A DNA stretch of 64,000 nucleotides from Mycolicibacter sp. MU0083. Its GTDB lineage: Bacteria > Actinomycetota > Actinomycetes > Mycobacteriales > Mycobacteriaceae. The notes beneath the pieces were generated by a model. That model was not told the DNA's origin. It saw only the letters and a program-made list of their open reading frames with translations, and did not search any database. Location of the stretch: assembly GCF_963378075.1 (NCBI RefSeq), contig NZ_OY726394.1, positions 3,348,001-3,412,000 on the forward strand. Direction: 5' to 3'. Positions 33,348 through 42,480 of the stretch are shown here, in pieces (within the stretch, counting starts at the first letter, position 1; every line of letters begins with the position of its first letter). A program made the translations under genes and the position numbers.

Positions 33348-33950
33348 TCAGTTGACACCCTGCAGACCAGGGCGGGTTGACCGGGCGAACAGCGATCGCG
33401 CGGACAGCAGGACGTGCAGTTCGGCGGCGACGTCGTCCAGCGGCTGCAGGGACGCCTGCGCGCGGCACATCACGATGGCGCCCTGGATCGCCGCGAGCGA
33501 CATCGTCGCCAACCGGGCGGCCACGTCGGCGCCGAGGCCGTCCGCGACGAAGCAGTCACACAGTAATGCCGTCCACCGGGCGAAGATTCCCTCGGCATGC
33601 GCGACCAGCGGCGATCCCGGCTCCGCGCTGACCGACACCGATACCACCGGGCAGCCCGCCGCGAAGTCGCTGTCCTGCAGGGTCTTGCGCCAGAACGCGG
33701 TGAACCGATCGAGCACGGCGACCGGCCCGTCCGCCGCGGAACCGGCGATCAGCCCGGCGATCGCATCACCGGCGAGCTGGATGGCTTCGTCGAGTATCTG
33801 CGCCCGCCCACCCGGAAAGTGGTGGTAGATCGAGCCTCGCGGTGCGCCACTGCGGGTCAGCAACGCATCGAGGGTGACCCCGTCCGCACCGTGTTCGCGC
33901 AGCAACTCGACAGCGGCCAGCACCATCGCCTGTCGGGTATCACGCGCCAT
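33348..33950 (-). CDS. TetR family regulator (LmrA/YxaF-type)
   Basis: A 200-residue regulator: HTH 'TLDALLTRSGAPRGSIYHHF' followed by 'PGGRAQILDEAIQ', the arrangement of LmrA/YxaF-like TetR repressors. AAAGGGGGGA lies before the ATG at 33950. It is the first gene of its unit (SRPBCC and LLM genes follow) and a dyad at 33984 lies 34 bp upstream of its start, so it likely represses its own operon. Confidence 0.83.
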   Translation of the reverse strand: MARDTRQAMVLAAVELLREHGADGVTLDALLTRSGAPRGSIYHHFPGGRAQILDEAIQLAGDAIAGLIAGSAADGPVAVLDRFTAFWRKTLQDSDFAAGCPVVSVSVSAEPGSPLVAHAEGIFARWTALLCDCFVADGLGADVAARLATMSLAAIQGAIVMCRAQASLQPLDDVAAELHVLLSARSLFARSTRPGLQGVN

Positions 33951-33983
33951 CACGCATCCCCCCTTTCGGCAGCCGGCGAACCA

Positions 33984-34005
33984 GATTATGACAGTCAGCA
34001 TAATC
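33984..34005. promoter_or_regulatory. GATTATG-N8-CATAATC operator of the TetR/SRPBCC/LLM unit
   Basis: Perfect 7-bp inverted arms with an inner TGAC-A-GTCA symmetry, 34 bp upstream of the TetR ATG at 33950. AT-rich compared with the surroundings. Typical place for an autorepressor site. The other side (34008-34110) holds no gene that I can see. Confidence 0.6.
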
Positions 34006-34110
34006 AACCGTCAAAATGCGCGGCGGGGAGCGCCCCCTTAGCGAGTCACCCCAGCTTACTCAAACCGCTTCCGGCACGGCTATGACCAGCTACATATTCT
34101 GGCGGACCGC

Positions 34111-36513
34111 TCAGCCCACCGCGCTGCCGATCACCCCGTCGGCCTCCAACGCGGCGATCTCGGCGACACTGAGCCCCAGCTCACCCAACAGTTCGTGATT
34201 GTGCTGGCCGAGCAACGGAGCCGGCCTGGCGTGAAAGCGCTTCGGGGCGTGCGTCATACGGGCCGGCAGGGTGCTGTGCGGCGCCGGGCTGTTCACCGGA
34301 TGAGTGACGGTCTCGAAGAATTCACGGTGCGCCAGCGGAGGCAGTTCGGTCTGCCGGTGCGGTTGCATCACCTTGGCCACCGGGACCCCGGCGTCCCACA
34401 AGGTGGCTACGACGTCGTCGGCACCGCGCGAAGCACACCAGGCCGCCAGGTGTTCGTCGATGAGATCGTGGTGGGCCCGCCGCCCGGCCGCCTCCGCCAG
34501 CACCGGGTCGGCGGCCCACGCCGGGTCACCCAGCGCGGTGCATAAGCCCGCCCACTGTTCGTCGGTGGCCACCGCGATGGCGACCCAGCAGTCCTCCCGA
34601 CCGAATTCGTCGATGCCGGTGGTCCGATACAGGTTCTGCGGGGCGGCGGCCGGCCCGCGATTCCCGTCGCGCTGCAGCAGCGCGCCGTGAGCGGAGTACT
34701 CGATCACCTGCTCGGCGGCGATGTTGAGCGCGGCATCGATCATGGCCGCCTCCACCAGGACTCCCCGCCCGGTGCGACGGCGGTGTTCCAGCGCGAGCAG
34801 CAGCCCGTTCAGCGCGTGCACGCCGGCGTTCGGGTCGCCGATCGAGTAGGGCTCGTAGGGATTGCGGTCCGGGTAGCCGGTCAGCCAGCTCAGCCCGGAG
34901 GCATCCTCGATGATGTAGGCGAACGCGGGGTTGTCCCGCCACGGCCCGTCCAGCCCGAAGCCGGGCATGCGCACCATCACGATGTCGCTGCGCAGCGCCT
35001 GCACGGTGGCGAAGTCCAGTCCGATCCGGTCGATCACCCGGGGCGTGAAGTTCTCGACGATCACGTCGCAGGTGGCGATCAGTCGGTGCAGTACCTGCCG
35101 GCCGGCGTCGGTCTGGAAGTCCAGCGCCAGGCTCTTCTTGTTGGTGTTGAGCGCGGAGAAGATCGGGGACTTCTCCCACCACGATTCCTCGGTGGCCGGT
35201 ATCCCGGCGATCAGCCGGGTGCCGTCGGGATGCCGGGCGGACTCGAGGTGGATCACCTCGGCGCCGAGCATGGCCAGCACATGCGTGCACGACGGGCCGG
35301 CCCAGAAGGTGGTCATGTCGAGAACCCGCAGGCCGGCGAACGGCAGGGTTTCGGCGCGCTTGGACCCGCTGGGCGGGCACGATCGCGCCGAAATCGCCGT
35401 GTGATAGGTCTCGGTGTGCTCCCCCAGCCGCGGCGCCGGGGCCGGCGTGCGCAACGGCACGTCCCCCAGCCGATAGGGCGCGGCGGGCTGCAGGAATCCG
35501 TCCCGCGGGTTGGGCACGAACGCCCCGCGATGCCGGTACTGATCCAGCGTCGGCAGGTTCTGTCCGTTGCCGACCGGCGAGTTCGGGATCCGGAACGCCG
35601 ACGCCAGGTCGCGGATGTCGTCGACGTTGTGGCCGCGCAGCCATTCGTAGAGCACCGGCGCCCGCAGATTCGCCTGTTCGGTGATCGTCAGCGTCGACTG
35701 CTCGTCGATCCACTCGTCGTGGCCGGACATCACACACAGGTCGAACCATTGTTGCGCGGTGCCGCAGCCCAGGGCGACCAGCCCGTCGGCGGCTTCGGCC
35801 ACTCCCGGCACGGTCGGCTTGCGTTCACTGCGCCAGGGCCGGCCGAGCATCTCGAAGTAACTGACGGGATAGTAGGTGAGGCAGAGGATCTGGGCCTCCA
35901 GCGCGGACAGGTCGACCAGCTCACCGCAGCCGTCCTGCAACGCCCGAAACCGGGAGACCAACGTCATCGCCGCCGCGTACGCCCCGGTGACCCAGTCACC
36001 GACCTGTCCCCCGATCTGCACCGGGGCCCGATCCTGGGCGCCGCGCCCCAGCCCGACGATCCCACCCGACCACGCCTGCAGGGTGAACTCGGTGGCGGCC
36101 CGCCCCTGCCACGGCCCGTCCAGGCCGAACGGCGTGATCGCGGTGACCACCAGGTGCGGATGCCGGCGGCGAATCTCGGCCGGAGCCAGCGATGGATGGT
36201 GCCCGACCCTGCTCTCCGGTGACCACACCACGGCATCGGCCGAGCCGAGCAGTCGATGCACGAATTCGACGTCCCCGTCCTCCCCCACATCGGCCACCAC
36301 ACTGTGTTTGGAGCAGCCCAGGAAGCTGAACAGCGCCGCACCGGCATCGGTGTCGACGGCCGCGCCCGATGCCGTCCAGGATCGCCGCGCATCGCCTTGC
36401 GGCGGCTCGACGTCGACGACGGTGGCGCCACCGTCGGCGAGCATCTTGGTGGCATACGCGCCGGCGATACCGTCGGTCAGATCGACGACGGTGTAACCAT
36501 GCAGCGGTTCCAC
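34111..36513 (-). CDS. Tandem CaiB/BaiF family CoA-transferase (two fused domains)
   Basis: An 800-residue protein made of two class III CoA-transferase domains. Domain 1 (about 1-380) starts 'GYTVVDLTDGIAGAYATKML'; domain 2 (about 395-790) starts 'GLRVLDMTTFWAGPSCTHVL' and has 'SIGDPNAGVHALNGLLLALE' with the nucleophilic Asp, as well as 'NTNKKSLALDF' of the CoA site. In domain 1 the equivalent segment is 'IGGQVGDWVTGAYAAAM', so Asp is present but the context is changed. Such enzymes move CoA between acids without ATP. It follows the crotonase with a 4-bp gap. Confidence 0.87.
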   Translation of the reverse strand: MEPLHGYTVVDLTDGIAGAYATKMLADGGATVVDVEPPQGDARRSWTASGAAVDTDAGAALFSFLGCSKHSVVADVGEDGDVEFVHRLLGSADAVVWSPESRVGHHPSLAPAEIRRRHPHLVVTAITPFGLDGPWQGRAATEFTLQAWSGGIVGLGRGAQDRAPVQIGGQVGDWVTGAYAAAMTLVSRFRALQDGCGELVDLSALEAQILCLTYYPVSYFEMLGRPWRSERKPTVPGVAEAADGLVALGCGTAQQWFDLCVMSGHDEWIDEQSTLTITEQANLRAPVLYEWLRGHNVDDIRDLASAFRIPNSPVGNGQNLPTLDQYRHRGAFVPNPRDGFLQPAAPYRLGDVPLRTPAPAPRLGEHTETYHTAISARSCPPSGSKRAETLPFAGLRVLDMTTFWAGPSCTHVLAMLGAEVIHLESARHPDGTRLIAGIPATEESWWEKSPIFSALNTNKKSLALDFQTDAGRQVLHRLIATCDVIVENFTPRVIDRIGLDFATVQALRSDIVMVRMPGFGLDGPWRDNPAFAYIIEDASGLSWLTGYPDRNPYEPYSIGDPNAGVHALNGLLLALEHRRRTGRGVLVEAAMIDAALNIAAEQVIEYSAHGALLQRDGNRGPAAAPQNLYRTTGIDEFGREDCWVAIAVATDEQWAGLCTALGDPAWAADPVLAEAAGRRAHHDLIDEHLAAWCASRGADDVVATLWDAGVPVAKVMQPHRQTELPPLAHREFFETVTHPVNSPAPHSTLPARMTHAPKRFHARPAPLLGQHNHELLGELGLSVAEIAALEADGVIGSAVG

Positions 36514-36517
36514 GACG

Positions 36518-37483
36518 TCAGGAGTCCTTGTTACGGCTTGATTTGCTCAACCGGAAGTCCGGTGGGAACTTCGCATCGTTGTCCTTGACGGCGCCGGACA
36601 GCCCGGACTCGATGGCGTCGTCGAGCATCAGGTCGTCGACGTCGGGCGCCACACCCGACCCCATCGATTCGAAGAACGCCGACAGCAGGCTGCCCATGTA
36701 CTCGCCCTGATGCTGCTTGTACACCTCGAAGAACATCTTCTGCATGAACACGGTGTCGACCGGCCGGTTCCGGGCGCACGCCATCGCATACTTCTCGACT
36801 TCGGCTTCCAGGTCCGCACGCGCCACCACCTTGTTGAGGAAGTTGCACTTCTCCATGTCCGCGGCGGTGAAAGGCCTCCCGGTGAAGACCATCTCGGAGA
36901 ACTTCCGCAGCCCCATCATCTGCACCCAGGTCCACATCCGCGGCCCCCACCCGTAGTAGCGGAACGACGGATGCCCGAACAGCGCGTCATCGGACGAGAT
37001 CACCAGATCGGCGTCGGCGGCCTGATAGAAGTGCCAGCCGTAGCAGTAGCCCTTGGCTTCGACGATGCTGATCTTCTTCAGCTCCTGCAGCGGCCGGTTG
37101 CCGGCCTGCACGTTGGCATACCAGGCGCTGATGGTGGCGCCGTTGCGGAAGGTTCCCTGCGGCGGATAGTTGACGTCCATGCCCTCCAAACGCAGTTCCG
37201 CCAAACGCTTTTCGGGGTCTTCGACGCCTTCCATGAACTCCGGAAGGTCCGCGCCGCTACCGAGGTTCTCCCCGACGCCGCGGATCACCACCACCTTCAC
37301 GTCGTTGTCCACGCTCGCGGCACGCAGCAGATCCGCGTACCGCAGCCTCGCCGACGACGTCGGCGCGTTGAGGTATTCGGGCCGGTCGAAGGTGATGGTG
37401 GCGATCTTGGTGGCCGGGTCCTTGTGGTAGCGGATGATCTCCTCGGCCGACGGCCGCCCGGCGTCCGCGCGCGTGTCTGACAT
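36518..37483 (-). CDS. Crotonase-like enoyl-CoA hydratase family protein, atypical
   Basis: A 321-residue crotonase: 'KIATITFDRPEYLNAPTSSA', oxyanion segment 'GVGENLGSGADLPEFM', core 'GYCYGWHFYQAADADLV'. Neither usual catalytic Glu is present (GWH and GHPSF positions), and the loop after ADL is longer. The C-terminal tail 'FPPDFRLSKSSRNKDS' is polar. It sits between the CoA-transferase and M24 genes of the operon started at the TetR (43154). Possibly a hydrolase or decarboxylase of a CoA ester. Confidence 0.82.
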   Translation of the reverse strand: MSDTRADAGRPSAEEIIRYHKDPATKIATITFDRPEYLNAPTSSARLRYADLLRAASVDNDVKVVVIRGVGENLGSGADLPEFMEGVEDPEKRLAELRLEGMDVNYPPQGTFRNGATISAWYANVQAGNRPLQELKKISIVEAKGYCYGWHFYQAADADLVISSDDALFGHPSFRYYGWGPRMWTWVQMMGLRKFSEMVFTGRPFTAADMEKCNFLNKVVARADLEAEVEKYAMACARNRPVDTVFMQKMFFEVYKQHQGEYMGSLLSAFFESMGSGVAPDVDDLMLDDAIESGLSGAVKDNDAKFPPDFRLSKSSRNKDS

Positions 37484-37498
37484 TGGTGATCTGCTCCT

Positions 37499-38611
37499 TC
37501 AGCTGAACGGACTGGTGGTCAAAACTTCATGGCCGTCTTCGGTGATCAACACGGCTTCCCGCCCGAACACCGCACCCACACCGGGTTCGAACACGTAGCC
37601 GGTGACGGCCAGCACCATCCCCGGCTCCAACCGTTCGGCTGCCGCGGTCCGGCGCAGGTGACCCGAGACGACCGGCGGGTCGAAGCCCATCCCCAGCCCG
37701 TAGGCCACCGGGACCGGGGGAAGCTCTTCGTCGGCGTAGGCGCGTAACAAATCGGTGCCCACGGCGCCCGGGCGGCAGGCACCGGATAGCCTCTGCCACA
37801 GTTCATCCCATCGGCCGTACAGCGCCGCCGCCCGGGAGTCCGGACGGCTGCCCGCCGGGTAGGTGCGCCCCACTTCACCGAGGTAGCCGCCGGCCAGCAC
37901 CGCGGCCGAGATGCCCACCAGATCCCCGGCCCCGACCAGTCCGTCGCCGGCGGCACGCTGCCACGGGTTCTCCCGCGAGGTCACCCACGCGACGTCCTGG
38001 TTGGCCGGGCTGCTCGCCCCACCGGCCGCCATCGCGGCCATCATCACCCCGGTCAGTGTTGCTTCATCGACGCCGGGCTGCAGCGCGGCCGCGGTTTGGT
38101 CCAAGGCCGCTTCCGCGACGGCGATGGCGGTGCGCACCGCGACCACCTCGTCCGGGGTTTTGATGGCCCGCGCCGCCCGCATCGCCGGCTCCCCGTCGAC
38201 GAGTTCGGCGCTGGGAAACGCCAGCGGCAGCAGTTGCGCGAAAAGCGGTGACAGCGCGTCGGTTCCGACCCGGCGTGCAGTACGGGCACCTTCGATGTGG
38301 GCGACCGCCGCAATGACGTTCGTCGGGTTCCACGAGACCTCGTAGAGGTTGTCGTGCGGAATGTCTTCGGGCACACCCTCGTCGGTCGCGCTGAGCAGGT
38401 GGACGGCTCCGGTTGCGCGCACCAACACGCAATTGGGCGCGAACGGTCGAGTCCCGGCCATCCAACGCTGCGGAACACCGGCGACATAGCGGACGTTGGC
38501 CTGCCGTCCCAGCACCAGCACGTCGAGGTCGTGCGCTTCCATCTGCGCCAGCGCCCGTTCCCGTCGCCCGCAGCGCAGCACGGCGACGTCGGGCAGGATT
38601 TCAGTGCTCAT
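37499..38611 (-). CDS. M24-fold (creatinase/Xaa-Pro peptidase-like) protein lacking metal ligands
   Basis: A 370-residue protein with an N-terminal creatinase-like domain ('RALAQMEAHDLDVLVLGR') and a C-terminal pita-bread domain ('DEVVAVRTAIAVAEAALDQT', 'GYLGEVGRTYPAG', 'YGLGMGFDPPVVSGH'). The metal-binding Asp pair and the GHGIG His of metallopeptidases are replaced (ISAAV, LGM), as in creatinase, so metal-free C-N hydrolysis is more likely than peptidase activity. It overlaps the next M24 gene by 11 bp. Operon context suggests action on a substrate of the P450/amidohydrolase pathway. Confidence 0.8.
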   Translation of the reverse strand: MSTEILPDVAVLRCGRRERALAQMEAHDLDVLVLGRQANVRYVAGVPQRWMAGTRPFAPNCVLVRATGAVHLLSATDEGVPEDIPHDNLYEVSWNPTNVIAAVAHIEGARTARRVGTDALSPLFAQLLPLAFPSAELVDGEPAMRAARAIKTPDEVVAVRTAIAVAEAALDQTAAALQPGVDEATLTGVMMAAMAAGGASSPANQDVAWVTSRENPWQRAAGDGLVGAGDLVGISAAVLAGGYLGEVGRTYPAGSRPDSRAAALYGRWDELWQRLSGACRPGAVGTDLLRAYADEELPPVPVAYGLGMGFDPPVVSGHLRRTAAAERLEPGMVLAVTGYVFEPGVGAVFGREAVLITEDGHEVLTTSPFS

Positions 38612-39845
38612 AGGGCGCAAACGGATAGTCGGTCAAGGTCAGATAGCCGTCCTCGGTGATCACCACGACCTCTTCGCCGCGATATCCTCCGGTGCCGTCC
38701 TCCCACACCATCGGCTCGAGCACCAGCACCATCCCGGGTTCCAAGAAGAAGTTGCCGTCGAACTCCGCACCCAGATCGGTGCCGATCTTCGGCGTCTCGG
38801 CGTCGGTCACCCCGATGCCGTGACCGAGGCAGCCATCCGGTGACCACGGCCGCACACCCCCGTTGGCGGCGGTGGCCACCCGGGCCAGGTCGGCGGCGGT
38901 GACGCCGGCACGGGTGACCTCGAGGATCGCGGTCAAGATCTCCCGCCAGCGCCGGTACTGGGCCCGCTGGCGCGGTGCCGGTTCCGTACCGACGGTCCAG
39001 GTGCGCCCCAACTCCGCGCAGTACCCGCCGCTGCTGATCGACACCTGGCTCCAGACCACGTCGCCGACCGCCAGTTCGCGCCCGGTGGCCAGCAGGGGCT
39101 GCGCGATCTGTCCGTGCGTGGTCCACACGCCGGCGGCTCTGCTGGCGGGCATCACCTGCCAGATCGGCTCGAACATGGCGGCGTCGGCGCCCGATTCGAA
39201 CGCCCGCCGCAAGAACCGGGCCGACAGGTCGAGTTGGCGGACGCCGGGCGCCAGGGCCTGCTGGGCGGCGGACATCGCGCTTTCGGTGATCCGGCAGGCC
39301 GCCCGGATCAGGGCGAGTTCATCGGCGGTCTTGACGAGCTTGGCGTCGGCCACGACCTGGGCTGCATCGATCGGGCGGCGGGTCGGGAAGATCCGCCGCT
39401 GCGCGCGCCGCATGGCACCGGTGAACTCGTCGACTCCGACCACTGCGCCGGCCGGGATCAGCTCGGCGACCGCCGCGGCGAAAAGTTCTACGCCTTCATC
39501 GAATTCGAGATACACCGGGCCGTGCAGGTGGTCGGCGGGCAACTCCGGATCGCCGGATCCGCCGCGGTGGAACGGCAGGAACAGATGCGGGTCCGGGTCA
39601 TCGGCGAGCACCACGGCGACCGGCCGCTCGACGTGGGACAGGCCGGCGTCGCCGAGTCGGCGGCTGGTGCCGGTGGCGTAACCGACCGCGTCGTTGCCGA
39701 GCAGCACCAGCGCGTCGATTCCGCGTTCGGTCATGGCCGCCCGCAGGCGGGTTCCGGTCTCGCGGCGCAGTCGGGCCCGGTCGGGCACGCCCGCGATCTC
39801 GATGCCGCCGGCCGCGGCAGGCAGCGTTGCCGCAGCCGCGACCAT
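38601..39845 (-). CDS. M24-fold (creatinase/Xaa-Pro peptidase-like) protein
   Basis: A 414-residue paralogue of the preceding gene with 'MTERGIDALVLLGNDAVGYA', 'TADELALIRAACRITESAMS', 'GYCAELGRTWTVG' and 'CLGHGIGVTDAETPKIG'. It keeps one His (GHG) but, like its neighbour, not the Asp pair (VSISSGG). Two adjacent, diverged M24 proteins may form a heterodimer, since M24 enzymes are dimeric. The ATG at 39845 overlaps the amidohydrolase stop (TGATG). Confidence 0.8.
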   Translation of the reverse strand: MVAAAATLPAAAGGIEIAGVPDRARLRRETGTRLRAAMTERGIDALVLLGNDAVGYATGTSRRLGDAGLSHVERPVAVVLADDPDPHLFLPFHRGGSGDPELPADHLHGPVYLEFDEGVELFAAAVAELIPAGAVVGVDEFTGAMRRAQRRIFPTRRPIDAAQVVADAKLVKTADELALIRAACRITESAMSAAQQALAPGVRQLDLSARFLRRAFESGADAAMFEPIWQVMPASRAAGVWTTHGQIAQPLLATGRELAVGDVVWSQVSISSGGYCAELGRTWTVGTEPAPRQRAQYRRWREILTAILEVTRAGVTAADLARVATAANGGVRPWSPDGCLGHGIGVTDAETPKIGTDLGAEFDGNFFLEPGMVLVLEPMVWEDGTGGYRGEEVVVITEDGYLTLTDYPFAPYEH

Positions 39846-41017
39846 CAAACCCCCAGGAACGCTTTGATGTTGCCGCTCACCACTTTCGCGGCGTCCTGCG
39901 GGCCCAGCGCTTCGACGACGCTGGCCAGTGACTTCTCCGAGTAGCCGAAGGTGCTCTCGTTGTGCGGGTAGTCCGACGACCACATCACTTTGTCGACACC
40001 GATCTCGTCGATGAGCTTCAGGCCCAGCGGGTCGACCATGAACGACGCGCTCATGTTGGTCTGCCAGTAGTGGCGGATCGGGTGCGCCAGCTGGTGGTTG
40101 AACATGTGCTGGTAGGAGGCGAGCAGATGTTCGGCGTCCTGCAGCGCCGAGGGGACCCAGGCGATTCCCCCTTCGAACCAGCCGACCCGCAGGCCGGGGT
40201 TGTGGTCGAGGATGCCGCCGAAGATGTACTTGGAGAACATCTCCCGGAACGAGTCGACGTTGATCATCATGCCGACGACGACACTGTTGATCTCGCACGG
40301 GGTCTTCGGCGGAGTCTCACCGATGTGGTGGGTGACCGGCAGACCGGCGGCCTCGATCTCGTCCCAGACCGGGCGCATCGCCGCACCGGAGTAGTCGATG
40401 ATCCCGCCGTCGTCGTCCTTGCCCGGGTTCAGCGGCAGCAGGAAGGTCTTGAGGCCCAGGGATTTCACTTCCTCCAGGGTGCGCCGGGCACCGGCGGGAT
40501 CCCACCAGTTGATCAGGCCGACACCGTAGAAGTGGCCGCGGGAACGCTCCTGGAGTTCGGCCATGTGCTCGTTGTAGATGCGGAAGACCCGCTCCCGCAG
40601 TTCTTTGTCGGGAAAGTGGAACAGCGCCAGCACCGCGTTGGGGAACGCCAGTTCCTTGTCGACGCCGTCTTCGGCGAGTTCCCGGATGCGCGCCTCGATG
40701 TTGTTGCTGGCGGCGCCGGCCAGGTCGTCGTATTGCATCAGCACCGCCGAGAAGTCACCCGGCAGGAAGGTCTGGCCTTTGCGCCCCACCATGTAGGCGC
40801 CGTCTTCGTACCAGATGCGCGGAGCCTTGTCGCGCAGGTCTTCGGGGAACTTCTGGAAGAAGATGTCGTCGGCGATCGAGATGTGGTTGTCGGCCGAGAA
40901 CACCTCGGTGCCGGCGGGCAGACCGACGTCCCGACGGGCCTGGCCGCGCCGGTCCTTGGGGGCGCCGTAACCACCGGCGGGATAGAACGCGGTGCCTTGA
41001 GTTGATGTGCTGGACAT
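39845..41017 (-). CDS. Amidohydrolase family protein (ACMSD/TIM-barrel type)
   Basis: A 390-residue amidohydrolase_2 protein: 'VFSADNHISIADDIFFQKFP' (first metal strand), 'THHIGETPPKTP' with His ligands, 'GWFEGGIAWVPSALQDAEHL' and 'MWSSDYPHNESTFGYSEK' with the catalytic Asp. Related by fold to 20811 but clearly diverged. It would cleave C-C, C-N or decarboxylate a ring-derived acid. Gap of 24 bp to the P450 upstream; in the same operon as P450, ferredoxin and M24 proteins. Confidence 0.85.
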   Translation of the reverse strand: MSSTSTQGTAFYPAGGYGAPKDRRGQARRDVGLPAGTEVFSADNHISIADDIFFQKFPEDLRDKAPRIWYEDGAYMVGRKGQTFLPGDFSAVLMQYDDLAGAASNNIEARIRELAEDGVDKELAFPNAVLALFHFPDKELRERVFRIYNEHMAELQERSRGHFYGVGLINWWDPAGARRTLEEVKSLGLKTFLLPLNPGKDDDGGIIDYSGAAMRPVWDEIEAAGLPVTHHIGETPPKTPCEINSVVVGMMINVDSFREMFSKYIFGGILDHNPGLRVGWFEGGIAWVPSALQDAEHLLASYQHMFNHQLAHPIRHYWQTNMSASFMVDPLGLKLIDEIGVDKVMWSSDYPHNESTFGYSEKSLASVVEALGPQDAAKVVSGNIKAFLGV

Positions 41018-41041
41018 GTCAATCCACTTCCAATCGGGTGG

Positions 41042-42286
41042 TTACCAGGTGACGGGGAGTTCGTAGACGCCGTAGGCGAGCCGGTCGTTCTTGAACGGGA
41101 TCTCATCGATGCCGACCGCCAGCTTCAGGGTGGGGATGCGCCGGAACAGGGTGCGGAAGGCGATCACCATCTCGGCACGGGCCAACTGCTGCCCGACGCA
41201 CTGATGCGGGCCGAAGCCGAAGGCCATGTGCTGGCGGGCGGGCCGCGCCAGATCCAGCACATCCGGGTCGGGGAAGACCGAGGCATCCCAGTTGGCCGGG
41301 GCCAGGTCGATGATGATGCCCTCGCCCGCCTTGATCGTCTCGCCGCCGATCTCGATGTCCTCCAGAGCCACCCGGCGCTGGCCGGTGTGGATGATCGACA
41401 GGTAGCGCAGCAGTTCCTCGACCGCGTTGGCGATCGCGGCGTCGTCGTCGCCGCGGAAGACCGCGGTCTTCTCGGCGATCTTGTCGGGTTCGCTCAGCAG
41501 CGCGGTGATACCCAGACCGAGCATGTTCGCGGTGGTCTCATGGCCGGCGATGAGCATGCCGGTGCCCAACTGGGTGGCCTCGCGCACCGAGAGGTCACCG
41601 TTTTTCACCCGCGCGCCCAGATCCGAGACCAGATCTTCGGCCGGTTCGGCCATCTTGGCCTCCAGCAACTGGATCAGGTACTTGGAGAGTTCGGTGGCGC
41701 CGGTGGCCAGGGAATCGGAGGTGGCGTTGCGGTCCACGCCCATGGTGGCGTGCTGCTGGAAGAACTCGTGGTCCTCGTAGGGCACGCCGAGCAGTTCGCT
41801 GATCACCAGCGAGGGAATCGGCAGCGCGAAGCCTTCGATCAGCTCGGCCGGCTGCGGTCCGGCCAGGATCGCATCGATGTGTTCGTCGGTGATCCGCTGC
41901 GTCACCGGCTTGAGCGCCTCGACGCGCTTCATGGTCAACGCCGGCGACAGGATGCGCCGGTAGCGGATGTGTTCGGCTCCGTCGGTGGTGAACACCGACT
42001 TGGGTCGGTGGTCGACGCTGGCGCGCATCATCTCGTTCCAGTGCGGGAATCCGGGCTGGTGGTCGTCGACGCTGACCCGGGGGTCGGAGAACAGCGTGCG
42101 CACGGCGTCATATCCGGTGATCAGCCACGGTGTGCTGCCGTCCCAGATCTTCACCCGGCTCAACTGCCCCTCGGCGGCCAGCGCCATGGTCTGGGGCGGC
42201 GGCGCGAACGGGCACCGGCCGTCCCGGCTCATCGGGTACTCCGGTGTTGTGGTGGCCGCAATGGTGGTTGCGTCGGTCACGCTCAC
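41042..42286 (-). CDS. Cytochrome P450 (CYP105-like)
   Basis: A 414-residue P450: I-helix 'LIAGHETTANMLG', 'EELLRYLSIIHTGQRR' (ExxR), heme loop 'FGFGPHQCVGQQLAR' with Cys363. 'IHTGQRRVALEDIEIGG' and the heme loop are of the CYP105 kind. It overlaps the ferredoxin gene by ATGA, so its electron donor is made in a fixed ratio. The substrate is unknown; the downstream hydrolases and CoA-transferase suggest it opens a degradation route. Confidence 0.9.
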   Translation of the reverse strand: MSVTDATTIAATTTPEYPMSRDGRCPFAPPPQTMALAAEGQLSRVKIWDGSTPWLITGYDAVRTLFSDPRVSVDDHQPGFPHWNEMMRASVDHRPKSVFTTDGAEHIRYRRILSPALTMKRVEALKPVTQRITDEHIDAILAGPQPAELIEGFALPIPSLVISELLGVPYEDHEFFQQHATMGVDRNATSDSLATGATELSKYLIQLLEAKMAEPAEDLVSDLGARVKNGDLSVREATQLGTGMLIAGHETTANMLGLGITALLSEPDKIAEKTAVFRGDDDAAIANAVEELLRYLSIIHTGQRRVALEDIEIGGETIKAGEGIIIDLAPANWDASVFPDPDVLDLARPARQHMAFGFGPHQCVGQQLARAEMVIAFRTLFRRIPTLKLAVGIDEIPFKNDRLAYGVYELPVTW

Positions 42287-42480
42287 TCCTCGACGATCTT
42301 GATAGCTCCGGATGGACAGTTTCGGGCCGCTTCGCGTACGGCTTCGGCCAACTCCGCGGGTGGATTCTCATCGAGCACGACGACGACGCCGTCCTCGTCG
42401 CGCTGGTCGAACACCCGTGGCGCAAAACCCACGCATTGCCCCGACGACGCGCAGATGTCCTGGTCGGCGGTGACTTTCAT
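42283..42480 (-). CDS. [3Fe-4S] ferredoxin, partner of the P450
   Basis: A 65-residue ferredoxin with 'DICASSGQCVGFAPRVF' and 'ARNCPSGAIKI'. Three cysteines (C10, C16 and C54 by my count) give a [3Fe-4S] cluster of the type used by actinobacterial P450s. It overlaps the TetR gene upstream and the P450 downstream by ATGA each. I start at ATG 42480; a longer frame to 42519 overlaps the TetR gene. Confidence 0.88.
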   Translation of the reverse strand: MKVTADQDICASSGQCVGFAPRVFDQRDEDGVVVVLDENPPAELAEAVREAARNCPSGAIKIVEE

